From assembly GCA_020809705.1 (NCBI GenBank), contig CP085827.1:1426001-1490000 (forward strand): a DNA stretch of 64,000 bases, in the 5' to 3' direction. Source of the DNA: Calonectria ilicicola. Taxonomy: Eukaryota; Ascomycota; Sordariomycetes; Hypocreales; Nectriaceae. Position numbers and translations under genes: made by a program. Shown here in pieces: positions 22,743-34,659 of the stretch; the first letter of the stretch is position 1; each line of letters starts with the position of its first letter. The notes under the pieces were generated by a model, which worked only from the letters and a program-made list of their open reading frames with translations, searched no databases and was not told where the DNA came from.

Positions 22743-24441
22743 CGTTAAATCGGCGCACAAGTACCTGCTAGTTTCTCCAGCGTTCGATGTTGAGACAAGC
22801 TCGGGTCCTTACCACCAGATGTTGGAGGGATGTGTGACTGATATTAAATAGTCTACACGGGCCATCATGTACTCCAAAGATACAATCATGTGTTTTAATT
22901 ACCCCGCGTTTACTCCGCAGTTCAGTAGTCTCCCCAGACCCCAGATTGCTAAGTTTTGACTCGGACCTGGCGCCGAAAGCCGCCCGTCCAAGCCACCCGC
23001 GTCATGCGGTATCGGAAGGATCCTATCGGAGCATCCGACAGATACTTTTCTTCTGCTACATTTCACATGTTATTGTCCAAAATGTTCAACTGGTTGAAGA
23101 TCACGATAGTGCTTGAGACGAAATTATTGATGGGGTAAATGTTGGTACAAGACTAAAGGTTGTGGCTCCTACTGCGGAAATTCTTGAAGGCGAACTGTCA
23201 AAAATTCAGCAGTGGTTGTATTATGAGTGTCTCTCCCTGAGAAACGACATTCTTCAGACTTTCATGATAAGGAGAAACAAAAATCTAGATCAGACGTAGC
23301 CAACCCGGCGCTTTGTTCCAGACATACTTGGTAAAAAGGGATCAATATAGATCAGAACGTGACACCGATGCTTGACAGACAAGTTAGAATTTGAATTCGC
23401 ACTTGAAAATAAATCAAAGGAATCCGAATCGATTGTTTAGACCGATTTGGGACGCGTTATCCGTGACGCCAAGACCAACAATCACTAGCTTTACTCATAT
23501 CATCCATCCCTCTGATTCACCAATCATCAATTGCTTAATTCTAAGACACCATTGATGGCGGTTCAAAAATACACATTAATAACAATACCGCTATTGGATG
23601 TCAATTGAATCAGATGACCAGATATATCCACACATTCTTAGTAATTGCACGAGTTTACCGTCCATGTATCCGCATTTGTTCTCGATAATATGGGGACTGC
23701 GAGGGGTGCCTGCAAATCTTGCTAGCCTATCGGAACTGTCCGACGCTTAAAAATATGAACGTGAACACAAGCGGCCTAGTAGTTTCTCCGTAAAAGATTT
23801 CCATAATGAAGGCAAGATGAAAATTCACACACTAAACTGGGGTTGTGGGAGCGTGAGGGTAGAGTTAGGAAAACATAATCTGATGGTATCGCATTTGCTT
23901 GAAAATGCGGCGACATGGTTCAAAATGATAGGTTCGGGTGAGTCCTCAGATATTTTAATAGAAATCCTTGAACTCATCAATCTTATTATTTATCGCCGAT
24001 TATTTTTATTTTTCATCCAGTGCTCAGGTGTACATGCCCTTACAGCAAAGTGTGGTGATGTTTGATGCTACAAGTCTAATTTTTACGGTCAACCTAAGTG
24101 ATACGTAGTTAGTCGGGGAGTCCAATGCGGTGACGAATTGAAATAAATGAATCAAAATAGTCTGTTGAGTTCTCTAAGCAGCCGACAAAGTGGATTTTCG
24201 GCGCGGAGCCGACGTTGATCGGAACGTTCCTAGAGCAATCATGGGTCGCTAAAGTATGTGCCCACATGTGGGACAGCATTTCGGCAAAGACCCGAAATGC
24301 CGCAATAGACGCGGCCGCTCAGATCGTTCGACATTTTCAGTTAATTAGTGCCATGTATTGATTATTAGGTGGCTTCTTCTTGAAAGGGCGGTGTCATTGA
24401 GAAAATCGATTCTTGGTTTAAGCTCTTAGGATTCCGCAATC
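22743..24441. other. Intergenic region, 1.7 kb, no gene seen
   Basis: Upstream side of both the transporter and the PrpF-family gene. Short frames here, such as 23817..24065, have no recognisable protein character. Confidence 0.4.
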
Positions 24442-25677
24442 ATGTGCGCACAATTCCTTCGCACCTCATTGTTTCCAAGGTCTTCCATTGGACCTTCAGC
24501 AGGTCGCGTGTCCACCTTGGCGCTGAACTCAAGGGCGAGCCTCTCATCGCCAGCAACTCGCGACTATGGCACCAAGTTCAGTGGTTTAGCCAAGCAAAAG
24601 AGTCTCCCGGCAGCATACTATCGCGGAGGTACATCAAGGGCTATCTTCTTTAATGAGAAGGATCTTCCAGTAGATCGTTCTCAATGGGATTCGATTTTCC
24701 TCGGCGCCATTGGCAGTCCAGACCCATATGGGCGACAACTAGATGGAATGGGTGGAGGCATCTCAAGCCTATCCAAGGTGTGTGTTATTGGGAAAAGCGA
24801 GCGCCCAGAAGCCGATGTGGATTACACCTTCATCTCGCTGGGAATAAAAAACACCAACGTGGATCCATCCAGTAATTGCGGCAACATGTCAGCAGCTGTT
24901 GGGCCCTACGCTATCGACACTGGGATAGTCCCTGTGCCATCCGACGCCGAGAGCGCCACTGTGAGAATATACAACACCAACACGGGCAAAGTTATTGAAT
25001 CAAGCTTTCCTGTTGTTGATGGCGAAGCATCTGCATATGGGGATTTTGAAATCGATGGTGTTGCGGGCACAGCTGCCAAAATTCAGCTTCGTTTCATCGA
25101 CCCAGCAGGTTCTCGCACGGGAAAGTTATTTCCGACGGGTGCTGTGGCTGAGGAGATTGAAGGTGTTCAGGTTACCTGTATTGATGCAGGAAATCCCTGT
25201 TGCTTTGTCCGAGCAGCAGATCTTGGCATCGATGGTACTCTTACTCCCCAGCAGATAGAAGATCATCCAACCTTGTGCGCAGAGTTGGACAAAATCCGTC
25301 GTCAAGCCGCGATTAGAATGGGTCTCGCCAAGTCAGAAGATGATGTTCCTGGAAGCGTTCCCAAGATTGGGTTTGTGTCTTCTCCAGAGGATGGGGCCGC
25401 CGACAATGTTGTCATCAGAGCGATGTCAGTGGGACAACCACATAAAGCGATTCCGGTCACTGTAGCGTTAGCTGCCGCTTCGGCTGCAAAGGTGGCTGGA
25501 AGTGTTGTTGCTGAATGTTTTTCCGGTGGTTCCCTCGTAGGAGCTGAGGCTACGATCCGTCACGCGAGTGGTAAACTGGTTGTCGGTGCTGACTTTGACC
25601 ATCAAGGATCGCTTCAATCAGCCACCGTATTTAGAACAGCCAGACGGCTAATGGAGGGCAAGATCTATTTGAAGTAA
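24442..25677 (+). CDS. PrpF-family isomerase (aconitate / methylaconitate isomerase-like)
   Basis: A single exon of 411 residues. PrpF proteins have a diaminopimelate-epimerase-like double fold and shift a double bond in aconitate-type acids; the family includes bacterial PrpF and the Ustilago aconitate delta-isomerase Adi1. Visible signatures are YYRGGTSRAIFF near residue 60, GRQLDGMGGGISSLSK, SSNCGNMSAAVGPYA around the first active-site region, and IDAGNPCCFV in the second half. The first 45 or so residues are rich in Arg and Ser and lack acidic residues, which suggests mitochondrial import. It ends facing a paralogous aconitase gene, 395 bp away. The specific substrate is not shown by sequence. 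Confidence 0.92.
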   Translation: MCAQFLRTSLFPRSSIGPSAGRVSTLALNSRASLSSPATRDYGTKFSGLAKQKSLPAAYYRGGTSRAIFFNEKDLPVDRSQWDSIFLGAIGSPDPYGRQLDGMGGGISSLSKVCVIGKSERPEADVDYTFISLGIKNTNVDPSSNCGNMSAAVGPYAIDTGIVPVPSDAESATVRIYNTNTGKVIESSFPVVDGEASAYGDFEIDGVAGTAAKIQLRFIDPAGSRTGKLFPTGAVAEEIEGVQVTCIDAGNPCCFVRAADLGIDGTLTPQQIEDHPTLCAELDKIRRQAAIRMGLAKSEDDVPGSVPKIGFVSSPEDGAADNVVIRAMSVGQPHKAIPVTVALAAASAAKVAGSVVAECFSGGSLVGAEATIRHASGKLVVGADFDHQGSLQSATVFRTARRLMEGKIYLK

Positions 25678-26072
25678 ATCAAGGACATTTATTAGATTCA
25701 TTGATATATAATAAGTTCAAATCGTGGAAACTACATCCAAGGACAAATTTTACATTTCATTGACATGTGTGGCTATTATGCCGACAAGAAATGACGCGTG
25801 TAAAGTCGCACAATGAAAACACAGTTAATTTTTAGTGTATCGAGGCCAGTTGATTTCTTTTTTAATGCCTTACAATATACTTACCTCATACTCTTCTACC
25901 AGGGACAGGTTTCCCAATGGTTTAAGGCATTGCCCTAAAGTTGTTGAGGTTTTTCGAACCCGACGAGATATCAAAAAGGAGGCACGTTTATACGGACGAG
26001 TGTCGTCAAATTATAGTTCATTTTTCGTATTTGGTACAAATTCTATCCTATTCAGATATTGATAGTGATGTT
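25678..26072. other. Convergent 3' region between PrpF-family gene and aconitase
   Basis: 395 bp of AT-rich DNA holding the two 3' ends. No other gene was seen. Confidence 0.45.
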
Positions 26073-28658
26073 CTAAATTTCAATCTCTGGTTGTCTCTTA
26101 CGATCAGCCATCAAATTCAAAGCACTGCCAGCTTTAAAATATTCAATCTGTTCCTGAGTCATCGTATGTCTAACCTCAGTGGTCCATGAGGATCCCTCTT
26201 CCGTAGTTGAGGTAATTTTGAGTTTGACATTTTTCGATGGAGCGAGATCATGCAGTTCAATGATACTGATACGATCTGAGGACTTGATCTTATCATAATC
26301 ACCCTCCTTAATGAACGTCAAGGCCAAAACTCCTTGCTTCTTCAGGTTAGTCTCGTGAATTCTAGCAAAGCTCTTTGCAATGATGGCAACGCAACCCAAA
26401 TATCTGGGTTGAAGGGCGGCATGCTCTCTTGATGATCCTTCACCATAGTTATGGTCTCCAATAACTACCCACGGCTGTGAAAGCTGTCGATACGTCTTGG
26501 CTGTTCCAGGGACATCTCCTTCCTCTCCAGTACACCAGTTACGAACAGTGTTGACCTTGTCATTTTCTGCGTTGACTGCACCAATGAGAGTGTTATTGGA
26601 GATATTTTCCAGGTGACCACGATAGCGAAACCAAGGACCAGCGGGAGTGATATGGTCAGTGGTACACTTTCCCTTCGTTTTGATCAGAATAACGCAGTTT
26701 TCGTGATCGGATCCGGACCAACGAGGGAAAGGCTCGAGCCTCTGCAATCGTTCCGATGTGCTAGAAATTTGAATTTCCACATTCTCACGACCAGTTGATG
26801 GGGGGGCAGAGTAAACATGGTCTGCGTCGACATATCCATTTGATGGTAAAGACTCCCCAGATGGAGGTTTGAACCGGAACTCTTCACCACTTGGCGTCGC
26901 CAAGCTGTCTCTTGTGGGATCAAAAGCCAGATCATCTGAGAATATTTTTGCCATAACAATCTCTGGAGACGCAAGGAAGATGTTTGTTGAAGCATTCCCA
27001 TCTAATCTCCCTGTGAAATTCCTGTTATAAGAAGTAATGATTGAATTTTCAGTTCCCTATTAGCAAAATTAGCCTCAAGATCATGGCACAGAATACACAG
27101 TGGCCAACCTTTTTCATATCCTGGCGATCCCACGACCCACAGCATGGCCCACATGCATTTGTCAGTAAAGTGCTTTGAAGCTGCTCGAATTTCTCAAGGG
27201 CACCACTTTCTTCCAATGTCTGCCTTGTCTTCTCACTCCCAGGAGACACCAAAAGAGGCATTTTTGGGGTCAGCCCGGCATCTAGCGCCTGTTTTGCCAG
27301 GTCTGCCGCTCGTGTCATATCCTCAAAAGAGGAGTTTGTGCAAGAACCAATTAGTCCTGCAGTTAAATTCCTCGGCCAAGCTTTTTCAGACACGGCATCG
27401 GCAAATTCCGACAAAGGAGTTGAAAGGTCGGGTGTGAAGGGGCCATTTATTCTAGGTTCCAAGGTTGAGAGATCAATCTCAATAACCCTGTCATATTCAA
27501 CATCAGCGTCGGCACGAAGCTCATGAGACGCAAATCGGACAGCTTCAGCAATATCAGAGCGGTTAGTTGCTTCTAAATATCGCCTCATAGCTTCTGAAAA
27601 CGGGAACACTGAAGTTGTTGCACCCGTCTCGGCTGGAAAAATGGATCAGTCGTCTAATCCAATACTATGTCTTTCAAAAACCTACCTCCCATATTTGCGA
27701 TAGTCGCCATCCCAGTAGCTGAAAGAGTCTCAACTCCTGGGCCGAAGAACTCCACGATGGAGCCCGTTCCTCCTTTGACGGTGAGAATCTCGGCGAGATG
27801 GTTAATTATATCTACCGATGTCAGTACGCTCAGAAAACTAATCCATCATATGGGCTAATTACCCTTTGGAGTAGCCCATCCGGTTAAGTGCCCGCTGAGC
27901 CGGACTCCAATGATTTTTGGGGCAGTCAATTCAAAAGGAAGCCCTGCCATCACATCGACAGCATCAGCTCCGCCGACTCCAATCGCAATCATTCCCATCC
28001 CTCCAGCGTTTGGTGTATGAGAATCGGTTCCAACCATAAGTCCTCCTGGGAATGCGTAATTTTCTAGTACCGTCTGGTGGATGATTCCGGCACCGGGTTT
28101 CCAAAAACCCATGTTGAAGCGTTTTGCGGCGCTCGACATGAAGTCATATACTTCACTGTGAGCGGTCAAGGCATTTGGCAAGTCCTTTTCTTGTCCATTT
28201 CTCCCAACAATGAGGTGGTCACAATGGATCGTTGTAGGGACTGCTGTTGAGTCAAGTCCAGCCGACATGAATTGGATTAGCGCCATTTGTGCCGTAGCAT
28301 CTTGGCATGCAATTCGGCGAGGCCTCAGCTTAAGCTGTGTTTGGCCCCTTTTGAATGTTTCCTCGCCCAAATTATCTGCATAGGAGAACAAAATCTTCTC
28401 TGCGTATGATAATGGGCGGTTGAGTCTGAATTGACGTTAATATTTTCCCATTCACATTAAATATTCCTCATCTTACATGCTGCGGCTGCGCTCAATCTTG
28501 TTCACTAAATCAGCATAATCTATGATGTGATCCGGTTCAAATCGGCTTAATTTTGCTTGGGAAGTAGCATTGCTTGCTGTGGCAAGTGTTCGTCTGCTGC
28601 ATATGTGGCGGCACGACGCTTTCGCCCAGGCCAACGGCATATGAGGCTTCAATCCCAT
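26073..28658 (-). CDS. Aconitate hydratase, mitochondrial-type paralogue
   Basis: An iron-sulfur enzyme that interconverts citrate, cis-aconitate and isocitrate. Five exons, 28658..28477, 28425..27863, 27811..27686, 27632..27109 and 27056..26073, with introns of 51-53 nt, give about 792 residues, the usual size. Visible are [14 protein letters not shown], the cluster ligands in [11 protein letters not shown] and [14 protein letters not shown], and the C-terminal [12 protein letters not shown] with the substrate-binding Arg. The N terminus is Arg-rich, as for a mitochondrial presequence; another in-frame ATG lies at 28694. The segment usually reading like ANPATHAFVTSPE is here [13 protein letters not shown], so this looks like a diverged second copy rather than the housekeeping enzyme. 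It shares a 355-bp divergent promoter with the mitochondrial carrier gene. Confidence 0.92.
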
Positions 28659-29013
28659 GACGAATTTTTTGGTGATAAGACGAAAATAGAACATAGGACC
28701 ATGCCTTGCTTCTTTCTATGCGAGATCATCCAAATATTTTGTAATTATTATTATCGGGCTTCCGGTTCGCTCCTCTTTCCACTAAGTGGATCATCGGTTG
28801 GGGTTTTCGGTGCTATCCGATGATTAGCTTCTTTGGAGGTTGCATCGGAACGATCCGATGCTTCGGTGATTACACCGCACTGCAATCCTATGGACTGCTA
28901 ATAGACGGTTCTGGTCGATTTTCTCCATTAATTGTGACTCCAAACTTTTAAGAGAACCCCAATATCCCTGGTTCTCCAATTATTTTCTGGAGTAGCGAAA
29001 GGTCTAAAAGAAG
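28659..29013. promoter_or_regulatory. Divergent promoter of aconitase and mitochondrial carrier
   Basis: 355 bp between the two start codons. It holds several TCCGATG/CATCGGA-like words around 28790-28870 (for example ATCCGATGATTAG and ATCGGAACGATCCGATG), which could be shared binding sites. Confidence 0.45.
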
Positions 29014-30245
29014 ATGGCAACAGCAACAGCAACAGCGACAGCGCATCCCACTCTGCCGGTAGTATACCAGAAACGAAAAACGCCATGGAGCAATTTAGCC
29101 GTTGGTGCATTCATGAATGTCTTCCAGGGTAAGAAACTAGAATTTGTGGATTGAGACCTGCGATAGCGCACTATTGGGTGGGATACCTAACATTTTCAGT
29201 GACCTCACTTGGGCAGCCAATGGAAGTTATCAAAACGCACGTGAGTAGGGCGTCGCCAATAATTAGGTACTTAAATAATAACAAGATGACAGGTGGCTGC
29301 AAATAGAGGCGACTCATTAGCCGATGCACTAAGAAAAACATGGATGCGAGGTGGATTTCGCGGGTTTTATCAAGGCCTTATCCCATGGGTATATTTTGAT
29401 ACGAGGATTCCTCTTATAACACCCTATTAATCGCGTGACCAGGCTTGGATTGAAGCTTCCACCAAAGGTTCTATTTTAATTCTGACAGCCACCGAGGTTG
29501 AGTACTACTCCAAGAGGTATTTCCAAGTCGGAAACAGTGTAGCTGGTATCCTTGGTGGTATAGCAGGAGGCGCCGCTCAAGCGTACCTCACCATGGGTAA
29601 CTAAAAGCCTTTCATCATATACGGCATATTTATTGATGTACACTCGCAGGGATGACTACTTGCATGAAGACCATTGAGGTCACAAGAACAAAGGTAGCCA
29701 CTGCAGGGGCTCGAGTCCCGGGCACAATGGAAACATTTGTCAACATTGTGAAAACAAAGGGAATTCGGGGCGTCAACCGCGGTGTAAACGCAGTAGCTCT
29801 TCGTCAAATTACCGGATGGTCCTCTCGAATCGGAATATCAAGGTTTGCGGAGGGTCAGATCAGATCCATCACGGGCAAATCGACATCAGAGAGGCTTGGC
29901 CTCGATGAGAAGATCATCGCATCAACATTTGGAGGAGCGCTTAGTTGCTGGAACCAACCTTTTGAAGTAAGTTCTCGTGAATCTTTTGATCGACATTCTA
30001 TTTCTAATGCTCATGCAAAGGTTGTCCGAGTGGAGATGCAGTCTCTGAAAGCTGATCCCACACGCCCAGCAAACGTCACAATGATGTCCACAGCTAAGCA
30101 CATATATCAAACGTCAGGCCCTTCAGGTTTCTTTCGAGGGGTTGTTCCTAGGATTGGCGTTGCCGCGTGGGCAACCATTTGTATGGTTGGCTTCGGAGAT
30201 GTAGTGAAAGAAGCGATGTCATCGCGTCTAAATAGGAGCCCTTAG
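29014..30245 (+). CDS. Mitochondrial carrier, Yhm2-like (citrate/oxoglutarate carrier)
   Basis: An inner mitochondrial membrane carrier of about 315 residues. Six exons: 29014..29128, 29200..29240, 29293..29388, 29443..29596, 29650..29966 and 30021..30245. All junctions keep frame; joined features are VTSLGQPMEVIKTH in the first repeat, GMTTCMKTIEVTRTK in the second and a third repeat around NQPFEVVRVEMQS. These are diverged Px(D/E)xx(K/R) carrier signatures of the type seen in yeast Yhm2, which exchanges citrate for 2-oxoglutarate and supplies cytosolic citrate and NADPH. The N terminus carries an Ala-Thr repeat. It is divergent to the aconitase, so joint control of tricarboxylate production and export is likely. 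Confidence 0.88.
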
Positions 30246-30669
30246 ACAGTGGGCTATTTCGACCTCAATGCCCTTCATCGGTTGCTACGATGGGTCAGCA
30301 CGAGTGAAACAAGTATATAATATCATATAGAAATTCAGCTGGTTTATATGTTGAAACACTAGCCGAGCATCGTTTTTTCACTACGTCCCAATAATCGCCT
30401 GATTCTAAAAGTAGGTCAACTGGCCGCGAGGCAAATGTCAATTAAATGAATGCCGTGCCTTTCTCATCTGTCTCCTCGGAGAACTGGAAATGCAACTTGC
30501 AATCATGTATAAATCTCGTGTTCGCCTAAATATATGACAAAACGTATCCCGAGTTTGTCCGAAATGTGGCAAGCTGAAGCGCCAGGAGTGCTCACCTTGG
30601 GTGTCGGTGAAACAGGACCAGGTGACACGCAAAATTATTGACTCACATCGCCCTATTCACCTGGGATTA
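30246..30669. other. Intergenic, no gene seen
   Basis: 424 bp downstream of the carrier gene; no repeat or convincing reading frame. Confidence 0.4.
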
Positions 30670-30937
30670 TTAATCGGAGTTTTTGTCAGTGAATTCGCCT
30701 AGATCCTTGCGTAAATCGTGGGCGTGCACATCAGGACTGCAAATTTTCACATGATTGTACACTTCCGCGGAGACGCCAAAAGACGCGTGAGGCTTGCCTT
30801 TATGCAGAATATCGCCGAAGGCTCCGAATGCCCCGCAAGCGACAATGTCACCCACGGCATAAGCGAATTGACCAATTCCTGTAGATTAATTGGCTAATGC
30901 CAAAAATACCACTTGGTACAACATAGGGTCTCGCCAT
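30670..30937 (-). CDS. Possible small protein of about 79 residues
   Basis: A minus-strand frame from 30855 to 30670 has good codon character and contains GDIVACGAFGAFGDILHKG and VHAHDLRKDLGEF. It joins to an upstream ATG at 30937 (MARPYVVPSG) if an unusually short intron of about 31 nt (donor GTATTT, acceptor CTACAG) is removed, giving SG-IGQFAYAVGD. I do not recognise the family. It would be transcribed divergently from the P450 gene. The intron is shorter than the others here, so the model is uncertain. Confidence 0.35.
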
Positions 30938-31174
30938 CTTGGCTGCATCTTGCAGGGGATTCTCACCCAAGCCCGGACTCCGGCAAACTACCTTTTCCCA
31001 AATCAGGAAAAAAAGATGGGAGTGACGAAACAACTCCCGGTAGGCGTCTCTTGTCGCATCTGTAGAAGACCAACCTTTATAAATAAGCTGACTCCCCAAT
31101 ACTACTAAGTGTCGCATCACAAATACATCCAGCTTTTACTTTATCTACTCAAAATATATCACTCCATCTTCAAT

Positions 31175-32750
31175 ATGGGAGCTCAGCCAGAAGTACCCAA
31201 CTTCCCATTCCAGCGCGCCTCTGCTCTGGAACCACCAGCAGAATATGCACGCCTTCGGGCCATGGAACCGGTCTCTAAAGTGAGACTTTTTGACGGTAGT
31301 CTTGCTTGGCTCGTGGTCAAGTACCAAGATGTTTGCAAGGTTGCCACTGATCAGAGACTTTCCAAGGTACCTAATCATATCCCAAATTCAGCTCATTTCA
31401 ATGCTCACATTTTCTAGGAGAGAACTCGCCCCGGCTTCCCCGAATTGAGTGCCGGTGGCAAGGCTGCTGCCAAGAATAAGCCGACCTTTGTTGACATGGA
31501 CGCTCCGGCTCATCTGAATCAAAGGTGAAAATTCCTTCACCTTCAACTCTTTGCTTTTATTGACGCAATATACCAGAGGCATGGTAGAGCCACTTTTTGT
31601 CAAAGAACATATCAAATCTTTGCAGCCATATATTCAGAAAACTGTGGACGATCTTTTGGACAGTATGATAGCAAAAGGCTGTGACAGCCCGGTTGATCTC
31701 ATTGAGAAATTTGCGCTGCCTGTTCCGTCTTATGTTCGACTCCCTTCTTCTTCCAAAAGTCAGTCTAATAAACTAACACCAACTACTCAAGATTATTTAC
31801 ACCATTCTCGGTGTGCCGTTCGACGATCTGGAATATCTCACACAGCAAAACGCCATCCGAACTAATGGAAGTGGAACGGCACAAGAAGCTGCCGCCGCAA
31901 ATCAGTATGTTCTCAATCAAGAACAGTGATTCATAAAATACTAACACATTCCAAGGGAGCTACTCGACCATTTGGCTAATCTTGTTGATAAGCGATCTGA
32001 AGAGCCCAAGGACGACTTAATCAGCAAGCTTGTTGTAGATCAACTGAAGCCGGGACATATCGAAAAGTCAGATGCTGTGCAAATTGCCTTTTTGCTTTTA
32101 GTAGCAGGGAATGCCACAATGGTCAATATGATTGCTTTGGTGAGCAAGAAATCTTCTAATAATTTTTCAATACTAACTGAGTCTAGGGAGTGATCACCCT
32201 GATGCAGAATCCCAGTCAGCTGGAGGAGCTGAAATCGGATCCATCCCTAGTTCCTCATTTTGTAAATGAGCTTTGCCGGTACCATACAGGCTCTGCTCTT
32301 GCTATGAAGCGAGTCGCTAAAGTGGATATCGAACTCGGCGGACAGGTACCAAACCCCACCTGCTCTACTTTAGTTATTTTATTGACCCAGACTCGTAGAC
32401 TATTCGAGCCGGCGAGGGTATCATTGCTTCAAATCAGTCTGCCAATCGAGATGAAGACATCTTCCCCGAACCGGACACCTTTGACATCCACCGGGAGTTT
32501 ACGGACTATGATGCACTAGGATTTGGATTTGGTCCCCACCGTTGTATTGCGGAACCTCTTGCAACTACTGAACTCGCCACCGTGTTTGGTAAGTATCTCT
32601 TGGTTAAGGGATAAAAGTCAACGCTAACAAATAACAGCAACACTTTTAAAGAAGCTCCCAAACATCAAAGTCGCGGTTCCACTTGAAGAGCTTGAGTATA
32701 GTCCTCTCCATAAGGATGTCGGTATTGCCAAACTTCCTGTCGTCTGGTAG
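31175..32750 (+). CDS. CYP55A: Cytochrome P450 nitric oxide reductase (P450nor, CYP55 family)
   Basis: A soluble fungal P450 that reduces two NO to N2O directly with NAD(P)H, without a reductase partner; it serves in fungal denitrification and NO detoxification. Eight exons: 31175..31366, 31418..31524, 31577..31733, 31792..31904, 31956..32139, 32187..32345, 32399..32588 and 32638..32750. Together they give 404 residues, the family's usual length. Recognised segments are [55 protein letters not shown], the I-helix [16 protein letters not shown] and the haem loop [14 protein letters not shown] with its Cys ligand. No membrane anchor is present, as expected. An N-terminal mitochondrial form is not evident. 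Confidence 0.95.
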
Positions 32751-33139
32751 GTTCGGCATGAAGTCGGAGCGAGTTTGGGGGACTTTTTACCCTTCTCCAC
32801 ACATGGAATATTGATTGAACGCACGGGCTGAGCTTTTTCTTGTCTTAATATTGTACTATTAGCTGGTCAAATTAGCTACATCACCTCTTCGTAAGATATT
32901 CAACGCCAGGTACATTTAGTATGTCGAATGAAACCATTCATAAGAAAATTAAATTATACCATCAAGCCTAACCACGCCGGTTCGCATTAATATTTTCATC
33001 AATCACAAATATTTCTGTTCCAATCTGAGTATAGACTATTTTACTATCTCCCTAGTACAAATAACATAATGAATGTCAGTTGGCCATAGGGCCAGACCAC
33101 TCCTTCAATAGCTTTCAATCTCTGCCTTTGACAGACTCT
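32751..33139. other. Convergent 3' region
   Basis: 389 bp between the P450 and DUF899 genes, which end facing each other; nothing else seen. Confidence 0.4.
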
Positions 33140-33897
33140 TCAATCATACTCGTGCTTAAGTTTGAACTCTCCTGGTCCATACTGGCCAATCTGTCGACCA
33201 AAAGGCGTCATGTCAAGCAGCGCCAAAGTAGGCATGACCTTTTCGGCACCTCTCTCGAAGGCCGAATAGGTATGATAGATCTCTCCATCCTTCCTCAAAA
33301 AGACGCTCACTCCGGGAACATCGCCAGTCCACCATTTCTTACCTTTTGCCTCCATCTCCTCCTTGCTCCGGAAATTGAGCTCGACAGGACGAATAGATTC
33401 ATCAATGGTGGCATTGAAGTCATAATTGAAGTCGGAATCTCCACTAGAATACCACGGGAAAGTCCAACCGTTCTTCTTTTTGAAGGCTTCAAGCTTCTCA
33501 ACTTCGCCACGAGAAATGCAAACCAGGTTGGTATTTTTCAGGCGTAAGTGCCGGACATCAGGCAATGACTCCCCGATATGGCTACAACCACGGCACCCTT
33601 CATCTGCCCCAGGGCTGAACATGAAGTGGTAAACGATAAGTTGCTCATAGCCACCGAAGAGGTCACTCAAAGTCAGTTTGGTGTTGTCCGGGCCATGGAA
33701 AATGTATGGTTTGTCTACTTTGACCATGGGAAGCTCACGTCGCTGGGCTGAGACGGCATCATTGGCACGAGTAAGCTCCTTCTCTTTCTCAAGAAGAGCT
33801 TTACGAGCGACCAGCCACTCGTCACGACTGACAACCTAGTCAAAGTCAGAATGGATCATTTTAAAGGTGATATCCTTTTACTTGCCTTTCCCGACAT
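33140..33897 (-). CDS. DUF899 thioredoxin-fold protein
   Basis: A member of the DUF899 (AhpC/thioredoxin-like) family, about 235 residues; the activity is not established for the family. Exon 1 is only 12 nt (33897..33886, MSGK), exon 2 is 33835..33140. The 50-nt intron starts with GCAAGT, a GC-AG intron with an otherwise perfect donor. The junction gives MSGK-VVSRDEWLVARKALLEKEKE, the standard family opening. Later motifs are LSDLFGGYEQLIVYHFMF, EGCRGCSHIGE with the CxxC-like Cys pair, and PWYSSGDSDFNYDF. It ends facing P450nor and is divergent to the GFA gene. Confidence 0.88.
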
Positions 33898-34659
33898 GAT
33901 GATATTTTTTTGGTAAATAACCAACTACCGAATTTTTCTTGTCGCTGGCGACAGATATCCTAGCTTTATAGGCCAATTATTCTCGATGCAACATGCATCT
34001 TTCTTTGCAAGAGCTTGTAATGTCGGGTCTGCATTCTACCGTGACCAAACCTCAAAGCCAGTCTGGCTCAGGCTGAGAGACAACATGACGTATCACAACA
34101 CCAATGATACGCTGTGATTAGTGAGCAATGAGGGGTTGCTGCCTGGCTGGTGTCGCAGTGGCTTGCCCTATGAGCCGAAGACGAGTGTGGCTTCGTCGCC
34201 TCGGTCCAGAATTCACGCTTTCAACATTTGGTTGCCAATCTTGATCCCGCCACTCGTCACAATTTTGTCATTTTTTGCCCGTGCGACTTGCAAATACAGT
34301 CATCCCATCGCCAAATCAGCTCTAAGCTAAGTATCACTACAGGATATTTTTCAACCACGTTAATCAACTAGCCAACAAAGCGTGCACGTTGTCCAACCGT
34401 GAATTGACCGCGAATTTCGGGATACGGGCTAAATTTTGTACTACTTTCGCCTAACATCGACGATTCCTATCGCAGTTAGACCTTCACTCAACAAAATCCG
34501 ATCATTGTCGTCCCGTCTTACTTTTTTAAGTCGGGTCTGTGGACGTGGTAATTCTGCTTGTTCAATCAAGACGGAACTCACTCCACACCATCAATTTGCA
34601 TCAACCTTTTCCTTCCCCACCTTCACCCACCCCAACTTTTACCGCCCGACGACCCGACA
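33898..34659. promoter_or_regulatory. Divergent promoter between DUF899 and GFA genes
   Basis: 762 bp between two start codons. The last 100 bases before the GFA gene are rich in C and T, as in many fungal leaders. No other gene seen. Confidence 0.4.

Noticed and set aside
31175..32750. Treating the P450 as a hydroxylase of the adjacent acid cluster (like Cyp3 of the itaconate cluster)
   Set aside because: Its sequence is clearly CYP55 nitric oxide reductase along the whole length.
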